Notes under the pieces: model-generated
What the model saw: only the letters and a program-made list of their open reading frames with translations
What the model was told of the DNA's origin: nothing
Databases searched by the model: none
Origin: Clostridiaceae bacterium
GTDB lineage: Bacteria; Bacillota; Clostridia; SK-Y3
DNA: 40,497 nucleotides
NCBI GenBank assembly: GCA_012735465.1
Contig: JAAYHJ010000056.1
Span: 1-40,497, forward strand
Direction of reading: 5' to 3'
In this document: positions 26,066 through 36,925 of the stretch, one piece after another
Numbering within the stretch: position 1 is the stretch's first letter
Layout of the letters: each line of letters begins with the position of its first letter
Program-made: the position numbers and the translations under genes

Positions 26066-27244
26066 ATGAAAATAAAAGTGGAGAGAAGTTTTTTAAAGTA
26101 CTGTATATATATATTTGTTTTGGTGTCGGCATTGATTTTTGTCTATAAGACCCTGGACAATATCAGTGGTATCATATCGAGCATAGCTGGCTTCCTGGGT
26201 TTTGTATGGAGGTTGTTATTGCCTTTTGTTATCGGCTTTGTAATTGCATATCTATTGGACCCTTATGTTATATGGATTGAAAAACATTTGTTTAAGAACA
26301 GAAAAAAGGTATTAGTAAGTGAGAAATGGAGCAAATTGTTATCCATAATCTTTGTATATATTATATTTATAGGCACTATTATCCTTGGATTTGTTTATAT
26401 TATACCTATAGCGATAAAAAATGTGGTGGATCTTATAGGCAAAGTGCCTCAGTATTACCTGCAGTTGGAAGTTATTATTAGTGAGTTTTTGGACAAATAT
26501 AATTTATATAACTTATCCCAGTTATACGAATATGCAGAAAAATATATACTCAGTGTTCTTAATAGTTATGATGTAAAGCACATTGATATAGCAATTAATG
26601 CAGTTATGCGGGGTGTACTTGATATTACTACTATCTTTTTGCATTATATTCTTGGTTTTGTCATAGGATTTTATTTTTTGATGGAAAAAGAAGATTTAAA
26701 AAAAGGGATAAAGAAATTTTTAAGGGCTATTGTAAAAGATGAAACGGTAGAAAAGTGGATTGATTTTGCCGGACAGGTAAATGATATTTTTTCCCGGTTT
26801 ATTGTGGGACGAGCAATAGATTCGTCTATAATCGGAGTACTTTGCTTTGTAGGGCTTATGTTTTTAAAGGTACGGTATGCATTACTGCTTAGTGTAATTG
26901 TTGGAGTCACGAATATGATTCCTTATTTTGGTCCGATTATCGGTGCAGTACCTGCGGTAGTAATTACTTTATTTGACAGCCCTATAAAAGCTTTATGGGT
27001 TGCAATATTTATTTTCATACTTCAACAGTTTGACGGTATGGTATTGGGGCCAAAGATAGTGGGAAGCTCTATTGGTCTAAGTCCATTATGGATTATTTTT
27101 GCCATTATGGTAGGCGGCGGGGTTTTGGGGGTTGTAGGAATGTTTTTAGGAGTACCTTGTATTGCGGTAATCCGATTGTTATTATCTAATTTTATTGAAG
27201 AAAGGCTTAGGTTAAAGGACAAAAAAAATTCTGCAGCGCTTTAA
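26066..27244 (+). CDS. AI-2E family transporter (PerM/UPF0118)
   Basis: A 392-residue polytopic membrane protein with about eight membrane segments. Typical features are the first helix pair (about 10-30 and 45-70), IGFYFLMEKED (about 200), and the C-terminal conserved MIPYFGPIIGAVPAV (about 290-304) and IVGSSIGLSPLWIIFAIMVGG (about 330-350). Members move various substrates (AI-2, sodium/proton, in some cases); substrate is not determinable. ATG 26066 has GGTGAGG upstream. It stands between the aminotransferase and trmL, 28 bases before the latter. Confidence 0.85.
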   Translation: MKIKVERSFLKYCIYIFVLVSALIFVYKTLDNISGIISSIAGFLGFVWRLLLPFVIGFVIAYLLDPYVIWIEKHLFKNRKKVLVSEKWSKLLSIIFVYIIFIGTIILGFVYIIPIAIKNVVDLIGKVPQYYLQLEVIISEFLDKYNLYNLSQLYEYAEKYILSVLNSYDVKHIDIAINAVMRGVLDITTIFLHYILGFVIGFYFLMEKEDLKKGIKKFLRAIVKDETVEKWIDFAGQVNDIFSRFIVGRAIDSSIIGVLCFVGLMFLKVRYALLLSVIVGVTNMIPYFGPIIGAVPAVVITLFDSPIKALWVAIFIFILQQFDGMVLGPKIVGSSIGLSPLWIIFAIMVGGGVLGVVGMFLGVPCIAVIRLLLSNFIEERLRLKDKKNSAAL

Positions 27245-27272
27245 TAAAATTTATGAAAGGTGATGAAGTAAA

Positions 27273-27767
27273 TTGGATTTACATGTTGTACTGGTAGAGC
27301 CTGAAATACCCCAGAATGCGGGGAATATTGCACGCACCTGTGCTGCTACAGGCGCCCATTTACATCTTGTAAAACCTCTTGGTTTTTCTGTAGAAGATAA
27401 ATACTTAAAACGGGCCGGATTGGACTATTGGCATATGGTTGATATACACTATTACGATAATTTAAAGCATTTTTTTGAAGTCAATAAAAACGGGCACTTT
27501 TTTTATGCTACCACGAAAGCAGTTAATACCTACAGCGATGTAAAATACCCCGACTCTTGTTATTTGGTCTTTGGTAAGGAAACAGCCGGTCTTCCTGAGG
27601 AACTTTTAAAGGAGAATAAGGATAGCTGCATACGCATACCGATGATAGAAGGAGCCCGGTCCCTAAACCTTTCTAATTCTGTTGCAATTATAGTATATGA
27701 AGTTTTACGGCAAAAGGGGTTTGAATCTCTTAAATTAAAAGGAAGCCTGACACGTTTCAGTTGGTAA
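27273..27767 (+). CDS. trmL: tRNA (cytidine(34)-2'-O)-methyltransferase
   Basis: SPOUT methyltransferase that 2'-O-methylates the wobble base of tRNA-Leu isoacceptors using SAM. The 164-residue protein opens VVLVEPEIPQNAGNIARTCAATG and has the knot motifs LVFGKETAGLPEE and IPMIEGARSLNLSNSVAI with the SAM-binding trefoil. A TTG at 27273 is the start, with AAGGTGATG about nine bases upstream. Length is typical. Confidence 0.92.
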   Translation: MDLHVVLVEPEIPQNAGNIARTCAATGAHLHLVKPLGFSVEDKYLKRAGLDYWHMVDIHYYDNLKHFFEVNKNGHFFYATTKAVNTYSDVKYPDSCYLVFGKETAGLPEELLKENKDSCIRIPMIEGARSLNLSNSVAIIVYEVLRQKGFESLKLKGSLTRFSW

Positions 27768-27822
27768 TTCTTCAGGTATATATATATATATTATTATTAT
27801 TTATCTGTAAGGAGGAAGACAA

Positions 27823-28674
27823 ATGGCAAGGATAAAAATTATTACGGACAGCACTGCGGACATACCAAAGCAGGTAGCTGAGGATTTGGATATAACGGTT
27901 GTTCCCTTGACGGTGCATTTTGGGGATGAGTCTTATAAGGATTGGTATGACCTTACTTCTGCCCAGTTTTTTGAGAAGTTGAAAAAATCCAGCGTCATGC
28001 CTACCACTTCTCAGATAACACCTATGGAATTTGAAAAAGTATTCAGGAGAGAAATTCAGAATTACGACTCTATCATTTGCGTTACATTGTCTTCAAGAGC
28101 CAGTGGAACCTATCAGTCCGCTGTTATTGCAAAAAATAATCTTGAGGGTGCTGATATCGAGGTTATTGATTCCATGCTGTTATCCTATGCCTACGGCATG
28201 ATAGTGGTTGAGGCTGCAAAAATGGCTAATGAAGGCGTGGCAAAGGATGAAATAGTAAAATGGATAAAGGACACATTACCCAGGGTTGATACCTATTTCA
28301 TTGTGGATACCCTGGAATACTTAAAAAAGGGCGGCAGGATTAATCTGGCAACGGCAGTTATCGGAAACATATTAAATATAAAGCCCATACTTAGTATTAA
28401 AGACGGATTAGTTGTTCCTGTAGACAAGGTGCGCGGAAGTAAAAAGGTTATACCTAAAATTATTGAAATAATAAAGGAAAAAGGGTATTCAGTTACTAAT
28501 GAAATTGTCAATGTTGCCCATGGTGCTGTGCCCGAAAGGATGGAGGAACTGAAAAAGGCTATTCAGGAGGAATTTAATCCAAAAGGGTTTTTTGTTGCAG
28601 AGGTGGGTTGCGTAATTGGTGCCCATTCGGGGCCGGGGGTAATGGGAGCATTTTTTATTCGGAATAATAAATAA
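27823..28674 (+). CDS. DegV family fatty acid-binding protein
   Basis: A 283-residue soluble protein that binds a fatty acid; in Gram-positives such FakB-type proteins present fatty acids to the FakA kinase. The start IKIITDSTADIP (about 4-15), the TTSQITP lipid-head loop (about 60-66), SRASGTYQSA (about 91-100) and C-terminal GAHSGPGVMGAFF (about 266-278) are conserved DegV motifs. AAGGAGGAAG precedes ATG 27823. No fakA is seen in this window, so its kinase must lie elsewhere if it is a FakB. Confidence 0.9.
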   Translation: MARIKIITDSTADIPKQVAEDLDITVVPLTVHFGDESYKDWYDLTSAQFFEKLKKSSVMPTTSQITPMEFEKVFRREIQNYDSIICVTLSSRASGTYQSAVIAKNNLEGADIEVIDSMLLSYAYGMIVVEAAKMANEGVAKDEIVKWIKDTLPRVDTYFIVDTLEYLKKGGRINLATAVIGNILNIKPILSIKDGLVVPVDKVRGSKKVIPKIIEIIKEKGYSVTNEIVNVAHGAVPERMEELKKAIQEEFNPKGFFVAEVGCVIGAHSGPGVMGAFFIRNNK

Positions 28675-29151
28675 ATAATGTTATAAATAATTGTTTTTGG
28701 GGAAATGTATATTACGGTTATATTTATTACACATTGGAAATTGTTAAAAATTTAATAATTTTTATTTATATCCCTTGAAAACTGGTAAAAAATAATATAA
28801 AATATTGTCTGCAAAGTTGGCAGTCTTTGCGAATTAACATGCTGATACATATTATACAGCATTTTCATATTTGTATGTTAGAATATTTTGACTGATTCAT
28901 ACTGATTATTGAAAGCTTGGATGCTCTTTGTAATTATTAGTTATGTTCTTCAGTACGGTCGCTTGACAGAATCGTTGACCTGATTAATTATTGTTGCGGT
29001 AGATGTTTTTAATTTATATTTAGTAAGGATAAAGCAAATGAATGTATAGTGTTTGTGCGGAGGATACTTTAGATTAAAGGTCCGGTTTTGTAATGTGTGT
29101 CTATATGCATTATAGGACTGGGCTTTAAAAATTTAATACGAGGTGAAAGAC
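28675..29151 (+). other. Long leader region of the glycolytic operon
   Basis: No gene is seen in these 477 bases. A promoter lies at 28775-28803, so the transcript would carry over 330 untranslated bases. Hairpins include GCAAAG/CTTTGC near 28812-28830 and ATGCTG/CAGCAT near 28840-28862, plus a repeated TTGAC at 28963 and 28975. TTGACA at 28963-28968 has no convincing -10 partner. I do not recognise a known riboswitch or T-box in it. No tRNA is present. Confidence 0.5.
28775..28803 (+). promoter_or_regulatory. Sigma-A promoter of the pgk-tpi operon
   Basis: TTGAAA (28775-28780), 17-base spacer, TAAAAT (28798-28803). The start site would be about 28810, leaving a leader of about 340 nt before the ATG at 29152. 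Confidence 0.6.
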
Positions 29152-31092
29152 ATGCTAAATAAGAAGACAATAGAAGACATTAATGTATCAGGTAAAAGGG
29201 TACTGGTAAGATGTGATTTTAATGTACCTTTGGACGAAAACAATAATATTACCGATGAGAATAGGATTGTGGGTGTTTTGCCAACCATAAAATATCTTAT
29301 AAATCATAATGCAAAAGTTATACTCTGTTCTCATCTTGGAAGGCCAAAGGGACAGTTTAATCCTAAATATAGCTTAAAACCGGTGGCAAAAAGGTTATCG
29401 GAACTGCTTCAAAAAGAAGTGGTAATGGCAGAAGATGTTATTGGTGAAAGTGCTAAAAAAGCAGTTGCATCCATGAAAGAAGGAGATGTGGTATTACTTG
29501 AAAATGTAAGGTTCCATAAGGAAGAAGAAAAAAATGATCCGGATTTTGCAAAAGAGTTGGCCAGCTTGGCAGATATATTTGTAAATGATGCCTTTGGTAC
29601 GGCTCACAGGGCCCATGCTTCAACCGCAGGAGTAGCAAATTATCTTCCGGCTGTTGCAGGGTATCTGATTCAAAAAGAGCTGGAGGTAATGGGTGCAGCA
29701 TTGGCCAATCCGAAGAGGCCTTTTGTTGCCATTTTAGGTGGTGCAAAGGTTTCTGACAAGATTGGAGTAATCGAAAACCTATTGGATAAGGTAGACGCAT
29801 TAATAATCGGCGGGGGAATGGCTTATACCTTTTTAAAGGCTAAAGGATTTAAAATTGGAGATTCTATTTGTGAAGATGATAAATTGGATCTTGCCAGAAA
29901 ATTAATGCAAAAAGCTGAAGAAAAGGGCGTTAATATGCTTTTGCCTGTTGGAAGCATAGTTGCTGATTCATTTAGCCCTGATGCACGTTCAATGTATGTT
30001 CCTTCCGATGCAATGCCCGACGGTTGGATGGGCGTTGATATAGGGCATATTACGGTGGATAGGTTTGCCAGCGTTATAAAAAAGGCAAAGACCATCATTT
30101 GGAACGGCCCAATGGGTGTGTTTGAATTTCCAAGATTTGCAGAAGGGACCAAACAAATTGCAGAAATTGTTGCAAATACAGATGCTATTACCATAATTGG
30201 TGGAGGGGATTCGGCTGCAGCAATAGAGCAGTTGGGTTACGCTGATAGGATGACGCATATATCTACCGGTGGAGGTGCTACCCTTGAATTCCTGGAAGGA
30301 AAGGTACTGCCGGGTATTGCTGCTTTAGACGACAAGAATCCCAGAAAAAAGATTATTGCAGGAAACTGGAAAATGAATAAAACTCCAACGGAAGCAGTTG
30401 CATTGGTGGAAGAACTAAAACCCCTTGTAAAAGATGTGGATGTTGAAGTTGTCGTATGTCCTCCTTTTGTTTGTATTCCGGCTGTAAAATCGGCCGTTGA
30501 AGGTTCAAACATTAAAGTAGGCGCACAAAATATGTATTTTGAAGAAAAGGGTGCTTATACGGGAGAGGTAGCACCTAATATGCTTGCAGACCTGGGTGTG
30601 GAATACGTAATCATTGGGCATTCGGAAAGAAGACAGTATTTTGGAGAAACCGATGAAATGGTGAATAAAAAAGTGCATGCGGCATTTAAGCATGGTTTGA
30701 CCCCAATCGTATGTGTTGGAGAATCTTTGGAGCAAAGAGAACAAGGGGTTACAAATGATTTGGTCAGAATGCAGGTAAAAATTGCCCTCAGAGGTTTGAG
30801 TGCAGAACAGGTAAAGAAGCTGGTTATTGCTTATGAACCAATCTGGGCTATTGGTACCGGCAAAACAGCTACGGCAGAACAGGCTAATGAGGTTAATGTG
30901 GTTATCAGAGAGACCATAAAAGAGTTATATGGCGAGGAAGTATCGGTTCACACCCGTATACAATATGGTGGCAGTGTGAATGCTGGAAATGCAAAAGAAC
31001 TGATGGAGAAGCCCGATATCGACGGATGTCTGGTAGGCGGGGCAAGTTTAAAAGCTGATGAATTTAGCAAAATAGTAAAATTTGAAGGTTGA
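29152..31092 (+). CDS. pgk-tpiA: Bifunctional phosphoglycerate kinase / triosephosphate isomerase fusion
   Basis: A 646-residue fusion of two glycolytic enzymes. Residues 1-396 are phosphoglycerate kinase (1,3-bisphosphoglycerate + ADP to 3-phosphoglycerate + ATP): RCDFNVPL (about 21-28), SHLGRPKG (about 61-68), [11 protein letters not shown] and [13 protein letters not shown] (the nucleotide loop). Residues about 398-646 are a full triosephosphate isomerase: GNWKMNK (lysine), IIGHSERR (catalytic histidine) and [13 protein letters not shown] (catalytic glutamate). The join at 30331-30351 reads GAC AAG AAT CCC AGA AAA AAG with no stop and no internal ATG, i.e. hardly any linker. Both enzymes normally have separate genes; a PGK-TIM fusion is known in Thermotoga. 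ATG 29152 has GAGGTGA six bases upstream. Operon with gpmI and eno; gap is not in the window. Confidence 0.95.
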   Translation: MLNKKTIEDINVSGKRVLVRCDFNVPLDENNNITDENRIVGVLPTIKYLINHNAKVILCSHLGRPKGQFNPKYSLKPVAKRLSELLQKEVVMAEDVIGESAKKAVASMKEGDVVLLENVRFHKEEEKNDPDFAKELASLADIFVNDAFGTAHRAHASTAGVANYLPAVAGYLIQKELEVMGAALANPKRPFVAILGGAKVSDKIGVIENLLDKVDALIIGGGMAYTFLKAKGFKIGDSICEDDKLDLARKLMQKAEEKGVNMLLPVGSIVADSFSPDARSMYVPSDAMPDGWMGVDIGHITVDRFASVIKKAKTIIWNGPMGVFEFPRFAEGTKQIAEIVANTDAITIIGGGDSAAAIEQLGYADRMTHISTGGGATLEFLEGKVLPGIAALDDKNPRKKIIAGNWKMNKTPTEAVALVEELKPLVKDVDVEVVVCPPFVCIPAVKSAVEGSNIKVGAQNMYFEEKGAYTGEVAPNMLADLGVEYVIIGHSERRQYFGETDEMVNKKVHAAFKHGLTPIVCVGESLEQREQGVTNDLVRMQVKIALRGLSAEQVKKLVIAYEPIWAIGTGKTATAEQANEVNVVIRETIKELYGEEVSVHTRIQYGGSVNAGNAKELMEKPDIDGCLVGGASLKADEFSKIVKFEG

Positions 31093-31120
31093 TTTTATTT
31101 TATAAGGAGAAATTATTATT

Positions 31121-32662
31121 ATGAAAGATAAACTAGTTATGCTTGTTATCATGGATGGATATGGGATAAATAAACTTGAAAAGGGCAATGCAGTGAAGGC
31201 AGCAAGGACTCCCAATCTTGACCGGTTCATGGAACAATATCCTAATACCATCATACATTGTAGCGGATTGGATGTAGGCTTGCCGGAAGGGCAAATGGGT
31301 AATTCAGAAGTGGGGCACACCAATATAGGGGCCGGAAGAATAGTATACCAAGAACTCACAAGGATTACCAAATCAATTGAAGATGGAGATTTTTTCTGCA
31401 ATGAAGCACTTTTAAAAGCCATTGATAATTGCAAAAAACATGGTTCTAAACTTCATCTCTACGGTTTGGTATCCGATGGCGGTGTACACAGTCATAATAC
31501 CCATTTGTACGGATTGTTGGAGTTGGCAAAAAGGGAAGGTTTGAAGGACGTTTACGTCCATTGTTTCCTCGACGGAAGGGATGTACCACCCGACTCGGGA
31601 AGGGGTTTTGTACAGCAGTTGGAGGAAAAGATGAGAGAGATTGGCATAGGTAAAATTGCTACCGTCATGGGGCGGTATTATTCCATGGACAGGGACAACC
31701 GCTGGGAACGTACCAAAAAGGCATACGATGCAATGGTCTTCGGAGAAGGAGAAAAATGCGATTCGGCAGTCAAGGCGGTGGAATTGTCCTATAGCAGGGG
31801 TATTACCGATGAATTCGTAATTCCGGTTGTTATTACAACAGAAGACGGAAAACCTACGGCAGTTATAGAAGAAAACGACTCGATTATTTGTTTTAATTTC
31901 CGGCCCGACAGGGTAAGGCAAATTACCCGCACCTTTGTCGATGCTGATTTTAAAGGGTTTGAGCGTAAAAAAGGATATTTTCCTGTTTTCTACGTGTGTA
32001 TGACCCAGTACGATGCTAAAATGCCTAACGTGACGGTTGCTTTTGGACCTGAAAAGCTCATCAATACCTTTGGCGAGTATATAAGCAAGAAGGGATATAA
32101 GCAGCTTAGAATTGCAGAAACGGAAAAGTATGCCCATGTAACTTTCTTTTTTAATGGTGGTGTGGAAGCAGTATATGAAGGGGAAGACAGGGTATTGATT
32201 CCCTCTCCGAAGGTTGCCACCTATGATTTAAAGCCGGAAATGAGTGCCTATGAAGTAACCGAAGAGGTTTTAAAAAGGATTAATTCAAAAAAATATGATG
32301 TAATAATATTAAACTATGCTAATTGCGATATGGTGGGACATTCGGGAATATTTGAAGCGGCTGTTAAAGCAGTGGAGACAGTGGATGAATGTGTAGGTAA
32401 AGTGGTGGAAGCAGTACGGGCGCAGGAAGGGGTTATCTTGATAACCGCCGACCATGGGAATGCGGAACAGATGATAGATTATGCTACCAATGGACCGCAT
32501 ACGGCGCATACTTCAAATATTGTTCCTCTGATTTTAATTGGAAAGGATGTAAAGCTGCGGGAAGGAAGGCTTGCAGACCTTGCTCCCACTATGTTGGATA
32601 TCATGGGTTTGGAAAAGCCGAAGGAAATGACCGGAGAAAGTCTTATTTGTCATGATAATTGA
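31121..32662 (+). CDS. gpmI: 2,3-bisphosphoglycerate-independent phosphoglycerate mutase
   Basis: Interconverts 3- and 2-phosphoglycerate with Mn2+ and a phosphoserine intermediate; cytosolic. The 513 residues include the metal-binding MDGYG (about 10-14), the catalytic serine in [14 protein letters not shown] (about 60-73), [20 protein letters not shown] and the C-terminal DHGNAEQM metal site. AAGGAG precedes ATG 31121. It follows the pgk-tpi fusion by 28 bases and precedes eno by 42, making a consecutive glycolytic series. Confidence 0.96.
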   Translation: MKDKLVMLVIMDGYGINKLEKGNAVKAARTPNLDRFMEQYPNTIIHCSGLDVGLPEGQMGNSEVGHTNIGAGRIVYQELTRITKSIEDGDFFCNEALLKAIDNCKKHGSKLHLYGLVSDGGVHSHNTHLYGLLELAKREGLKDVYVHCFLDGRDVPPDSGRGFVQQLEEKMREIGIGKIATVMGRYYSMDRDNRWERTKKAYDAMVFGEGEKCDSAVKAVELSYSRGITDEFVIPVVITTEDGKPTAVIEENDSIICFNFRPDRVRQITRTFVDADFKGFERKKGYFPVFYVCMTQYDAKMPNVTVAFGPEKLINTFGEYISKKGYKQLRIAETEKYAHVTFFFNGGVEAVYEGEDRVLIPSPKVATYDLKPEMSAYEVTEEVLKRINSKKYDVIILNYANCDMVGHSGIFEAAVKAVETVDECVGKVVEAVRAQEGVILITADHGNAEQMIDYATNGPHTAHTSNIVPLILIGKDVKLREGRLADLAPTMLDIMGLEKPKEMTGESLICHDN

Positions 32663-32701
32663 TAATAAAAACATTTTTAGCATATTGCGAAAGGAGACTA
32701 A

Positions 32702-34006
<1,305 letters not shown>

Positions 34007-34031
34007 ACAAATAAAAGGCAGAGGATAAAGG

Positions 34032-34064
34032 TAACAAGGCGGTGGTATATCCTCCGCCTTGTTA
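34032..34064. terminator. Long hairpin after eno, without U-tract
   Basis: TAACAAGGCGG (34032-34042) pairs exactly with CCGCCTTGTTA (34054-34064), 11 pairs, and the loop adds two more pairs after one mismatch. It is followed by TATATATG, not by a T-run, so termination may be by another mechanism or it may act as an mRNA 3' end stabiliser. Confidence 0.55.
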
Positions 34065-34091
34065 TATATGATTATAATCTGTAAAAAGATA

Positions 34092-34120
34092 TTGTATAGG
34101 AGACGCCGATATGTTAAAAT
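34092..34120 (+). promoter_or_regulatory. Sigma-A promoter of secG
   Basis: TTGTAT (34092-34097), 17-base spacer, TAAAAT (34115-34120), 31 bases before the secG ATG at 34151. It directly follows the eno hairpin. Confidence 0.6.
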
Positions 34121-34150
34121 GATTTTGTCAATCATTAGGGAGGTGTTGAA

Positions 34151-34387
34151 ATGGCAATAGCTGTCACAATTGTTCACATAATTGTATCAATTGCGTTAAT
34201 AGCCATTGTTTTATTGCAGTCGGGTAGGAGTGCAGGATTATCAGGTTCTATTGCGGGTGGTGCGGAAACCTTCTTTGGAAAGAACAAGGGAAGGACTATC
34301 GATGCTATCTTAAGCAAATGGACATCGGTTGCTGCTATTGTATTTATTATAACGTCAGTGGTATTGGCAATATTAGCAGTAAAATGA
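34151..34387 (+). CDS. secG: Preprotein translocase subunit SecG
   Basis: Small SecYEG subunit that eases protein export. The 78 residues show two membrane segments (about 5-25 and 54-76) and the LLQSGRSAGLSGSIAGGAETFFGKNKGRTIDA cytosolic linker typical of SecG. GGGAGGTG precedes ATG 34151. Its own promoter lies upstream and a terminator downstream, though rnr follows as in many Firmicutes. Confidence 0.94.
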   Translation: MAIAVTIVHIIVSIALIAIVLLQSGRSAGLSGSIAGGAETFFGKNKGRTIDAILSKWTSVAAIVFIITSVVLAILAVK

Positions 34388-34402
34388 TAAAGTTGAAGAA
34401 AG

Positions 34403-34432
34403 AACTGGCATTTTAATATGTCAGTTTTTTGT
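34403..34432 (+). terminator. Rho-independent terminator after secG
   Basis: AACTGGCA (34403-34410) pairs with TGTCAGTT (34419-34426) including one G-T pair; loop of eight, followed by TTTTGTTTTT. Some read-through into rnr is likely. Confidence 0.75.
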
Positions 34433-34528
34433 TTTTATAGAAGATATAAAAAAGAGTAAAAGTGCGAGAAACGGATAATATTATAATTGAGGATTTAAAA
34501 GTTGTAAACAGATAGGGTGTGATAGAAT

Positions 34529-36790
34529 ATGACACGAAAAGAAAAAATTCTTGCATTTATGCGTGAAGATGCATATAAACCACTTTTGTTAAATGAGCTT
34601 ATCACCGTGCTGGATGTGCCGAAGGAAGATATGGATGAATTTAATAAAATTTTAAATGAATTAGAGGAAGAAGGAAGTATTATTAAGACAAAAAAAGGAA
34701 GATACGGGGTCCCCGAGAGAATGGGACTGGTGGTAGGCAGGTTCCAGGGAAATGAAAGGGGTTTTGGCTTTGTAATTCCGGATGATGAAACCATTGCCGA
34801 TGTGTTTATCCCGCTGGAAGAAGTTAATGGTGCCATGCATAATGACCGGGTTATAGCCAGGTTTACCCGGGCAATTGTGGAAGGAAGAAGAGCCGAAGGG
34901 GAAATAATACGCATTTTAAAGAGGGCAAACGATACGGTGGTGGGTACTTTTGAAAGCAGCAAATACTTTGGTTTTGTAGTACCCGATGACAGGAGGCTCT
35001 CACAGGATATATTTATACCAAGGGATGAATTTAACGGAGCCGTTACCGGACAGAAAGTGGTAGTCAAAATCCTACGATGGCCTGAAGCCAGAAGAAACCC
35101 TGAAGGAAAGATTATTGAAGTGCTTGGATACAAGGATGATCCCGGTACGGATGTTTTATCCATAATGCACCAGTATAATCTTAGTGAAGAGTTTCCGGAA
35201 GACGTTCTTAAACAGGCAGAACAAATTCCTTCCGTTGTTGAAGAAAGCGAGATAAAAAGAAGGCGTGACCTGAGGCATTTAAACATAATAACCATTGACG
35301 GGGAAGATGCAAAGGACCTGGATGATGCCGTTTCCATAGAAAGGCTGGAAAACGGATACTATAGGCTGGGTGTGCATATTGCGGATGTGAGCCATTATGT
35401 CAAAGAAAAAACCCCGTTGGACAGGGAAGCTTTTAAACGAGGCACCAGTGTTTATCTTGTGGACAGGGTCATACCAATGCTGCCTAAGAAACTGTCCAAT
35501 GGCATTTGTAGTTTAAACCCCCAGGTTGACCGCTTAACTCTTTCCGTAATGATGGATATTGATGACAAAGGAAGGGTAGTCAACTATGACATTTTTGACA
35601 GCGTGATTAAGACTAAGGCGCGGATGACCTATGGTGATGTCACCCGGATTCTTGAAGATGAAGACCCGGAATTGATGGAAAAATACAGTGACCTGGTAGA
35701 TGATTTGCGTTTAATGAAAGAACTGGCGCTTATTTTGAGGGATAAAAGGATGGAACGGGGAAGCATTGACTTTGATTTCCCTGAAGCCAAAATCATACTT
35801 GACGAGAAAGGTAAGCCAATTGATGTTAAAAAATACGAAATCACCATATCCAACAGGATTATTGAAGAATTTATGCTGGTTTGCAATGAGACGGTTGCAG
35901 AACATATGTACTGGACCGGTGTTCCCTTTGTATACCGGGTACATGAAGACCCGGACCCAGAAAAAATAGAAAGTTTTAATTTGCTCATATATAATCTTGG
36001 GTATCATTTAAAGGGAATTGCCAAGATACATCCAAAATCGCTACAGCAATTATTAAATAAAATTAAAGGCAAAAAAGAAGAACGTATTATCAGTACTGTC
36101 ATGCTTCGTTCCCTTATGAAAGCAAAATATTCCCATGAAAACCTGGGGCATTTTGGACTGGCAGCCAAGTACTACTGCCATTTTACATCCCCCATAAGAA
36201 GGTATCCTGACCTCGTGATTCATAGGATAATAAAAGAAAGTATTTCTAAAGGAATCAGCAGCAGGCGGGAGGAATTTCTTAAGTCTTTTGTTCAGGAAGC
36301 TGCAAAGCATTCATCCGAACGGGAAATTGCTGCCCAGGAAGCTGAAAGGGAAACGGAAAACCTCAAAAAAGTTGAGTTTATGAAGGATAAGATAGGAGAA
36401 GTGTTTGAAGGTGTGATTTCCGGTGTAACTTCCTTTGGTATGTTTGTTGAATTGGACAATACCGTGGAGGGCTTAATTCGGATAAGCAGTTTGGAAGATG
36501 ATTATTACATTTATGATGAAAAACACTACAGCTTGATTGGTGAAAATAAGAAAAGAATATTTAAAATAGGTGATGAAGTAAAGGTCAGATTAGTCCGGGC
36601 CGACTTACCCACGCGTCAGCTTGATTTTATTCTGGAAGAAGAAGGGACGGAGGACTGGTGGGAGGAAATGCCCGAAGAATATCTTTATGAAATGGAACCG
36701 GGCGGCACAAAGAGTAAGTCTAAAAAGAATAAGGTTGTGATAAAAGCAGAAGCAGTAAAAAAAGAAAAAAATAAAAAGAAGGGGAAGTGA
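34529..36790 (+). CDS. rnr: Ribonuclease R
   Basis: 3'-to-5' exoribonuclease of the RNB family that degrades structured RNA and works with tmRNA-SmpB. The 753 residues show an N-terminal winged helix (about 1-65), two cold-shock-like domains (about 70-215), the RNB catalytic domain (about 250-580) with ITIDGEDAKDLDDAV, which holds the metal-binding aspartates, an S1 domain (about 620-705) and a lysine-rich tail (about 730-753, KSKKNKVVIKAEAVKKEKNK). ATG 34529 follows AGGGTGTGAT. A TATAAT box at 34482-34487 is seen but without a clear -35. It precedes smpB and ssrA, matching a trans-translation set. Confidence 0.95.
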   Translation: MTRKEKILAFMREDAYKPLLLNELITVLDVPKEDMDEFNKILNELEEEGSIIKTKKGRYGVPERMGLVVGRFQGNERGFGFVIPDDETIADVFIPLEEVNGAMHNDRVIARFTRAIVEGRRAEGEIIRILKRANDTVVGTFESSKYFGFVVPDDRRLSQDIFIPRDEFNGAVTGQKVVVKILRWPEARRNPEGKIIEVLGYKDDPGTDVLSIMHQYNLSEEFPEDVLKQAEQIPSVVEESEIKRRRDLRHLNIITIDGEDAKDLDDAVSIERLENGYYRLGVHIADVSHYVKEKTPLDREAFKRGTSVYLVDRVIPMLPKKLSNGICSLNPQVDRLTLSVMMDIDDKGRVVNYDIFDSVIKTKARMTYGDVTRILEDEDPELMEKYSDLVDDLRLMKELALILRDKRMERGSIDFDFPEAKIILDEKGKPIDVKKYEITISNRIIEEFMLVCNETVAEHMYWTGVPFVYRVHEDPDPEKIESFNLLIYNLGYHLKGIAKIHPKSLQQLLNKIKGKKEERIISTVMLRSLMKAKYSHENLGHFGLAAKYYCHFTSPIRRYPDLVIHRIIKESISKGISSRREEFLKSFVQEAAKHSSEREIAAQEAERETENLKKVEFMKDKIGEVFEGVISGVTSFGMFVELDNTVEGLIRISSLEDDYYIYDEKHYSLIGENKKRIFKIGDEVKVRLVRADLPTRQLDFILEEEGTEDWWEEMPEEYLYEMEPGGTKSKSKKNKVVIKAEAVKKEKNKKKGK

Positions 36791-36808
36791 GAAAATTTTT
36801 ATATGTCA

Positions 36809-36836
36809 TTGACATTTTCTTTTATAGTGGTATAAT
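36809..36836 (+). promoter_or_regulatory. Consensus sigma-A promoter of smpB
   Basis: TTGACA (36809-36814), 16-base spacer, TATAAT (36831-36836). Both boxes match consensus exactly. The start site would be about 36843, leaving a leader of about 80 nt that contains a hairpin. Confidence 0.8.
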
Positions 36837-36866
36837 TAGATGTTGAAACATTACGTTAAAAGTATG

Positions 36867-36901
36867 CCCTATTTGTATGTAAACGCAAGTAGGGTTATTT
36901 T
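36867..36901 (+). promoter_or_regulatory. Hairpin in the smpB 5' leader, possible attenuator
   Basis: CCCTATTTG (36867-36875) pairs with CAAGTAGGG (36886-36894), nine pairs with one G-T, ten-base loop, followed by TTATTTT (36895-36901). It lies between the promoter and the ATG at 36926 and has a terminator-like form. Confidence 0.55.
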
Positions 36902-36925
36902 ATCCAAAGCCAGTGGGTGTAAGAT

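Noticed and set aside
28675-29151. A known riboswitch, T-box or tRNA in the leader of the pgk-tpi gene.
   Set aside because: No conserved core of a familiar class, no T-box sequence and no tRNA arms could be found by eye.
30331-30351. A possible sequencing frameshift producing the PGK-TIM fusion.
   Set aside because: Both domains are complete in one frame with intact motifs on both sides of the join; a shift would need to restore exactly the TIM frame. Kept as a check in the findings.
34495-35337. A 280-codon minus-strand reading frame opposite rnr.
   Set aside because: The + strand codes for a complete RNase R with all motifs; the reverse frame shows no family or ribosome binding site.
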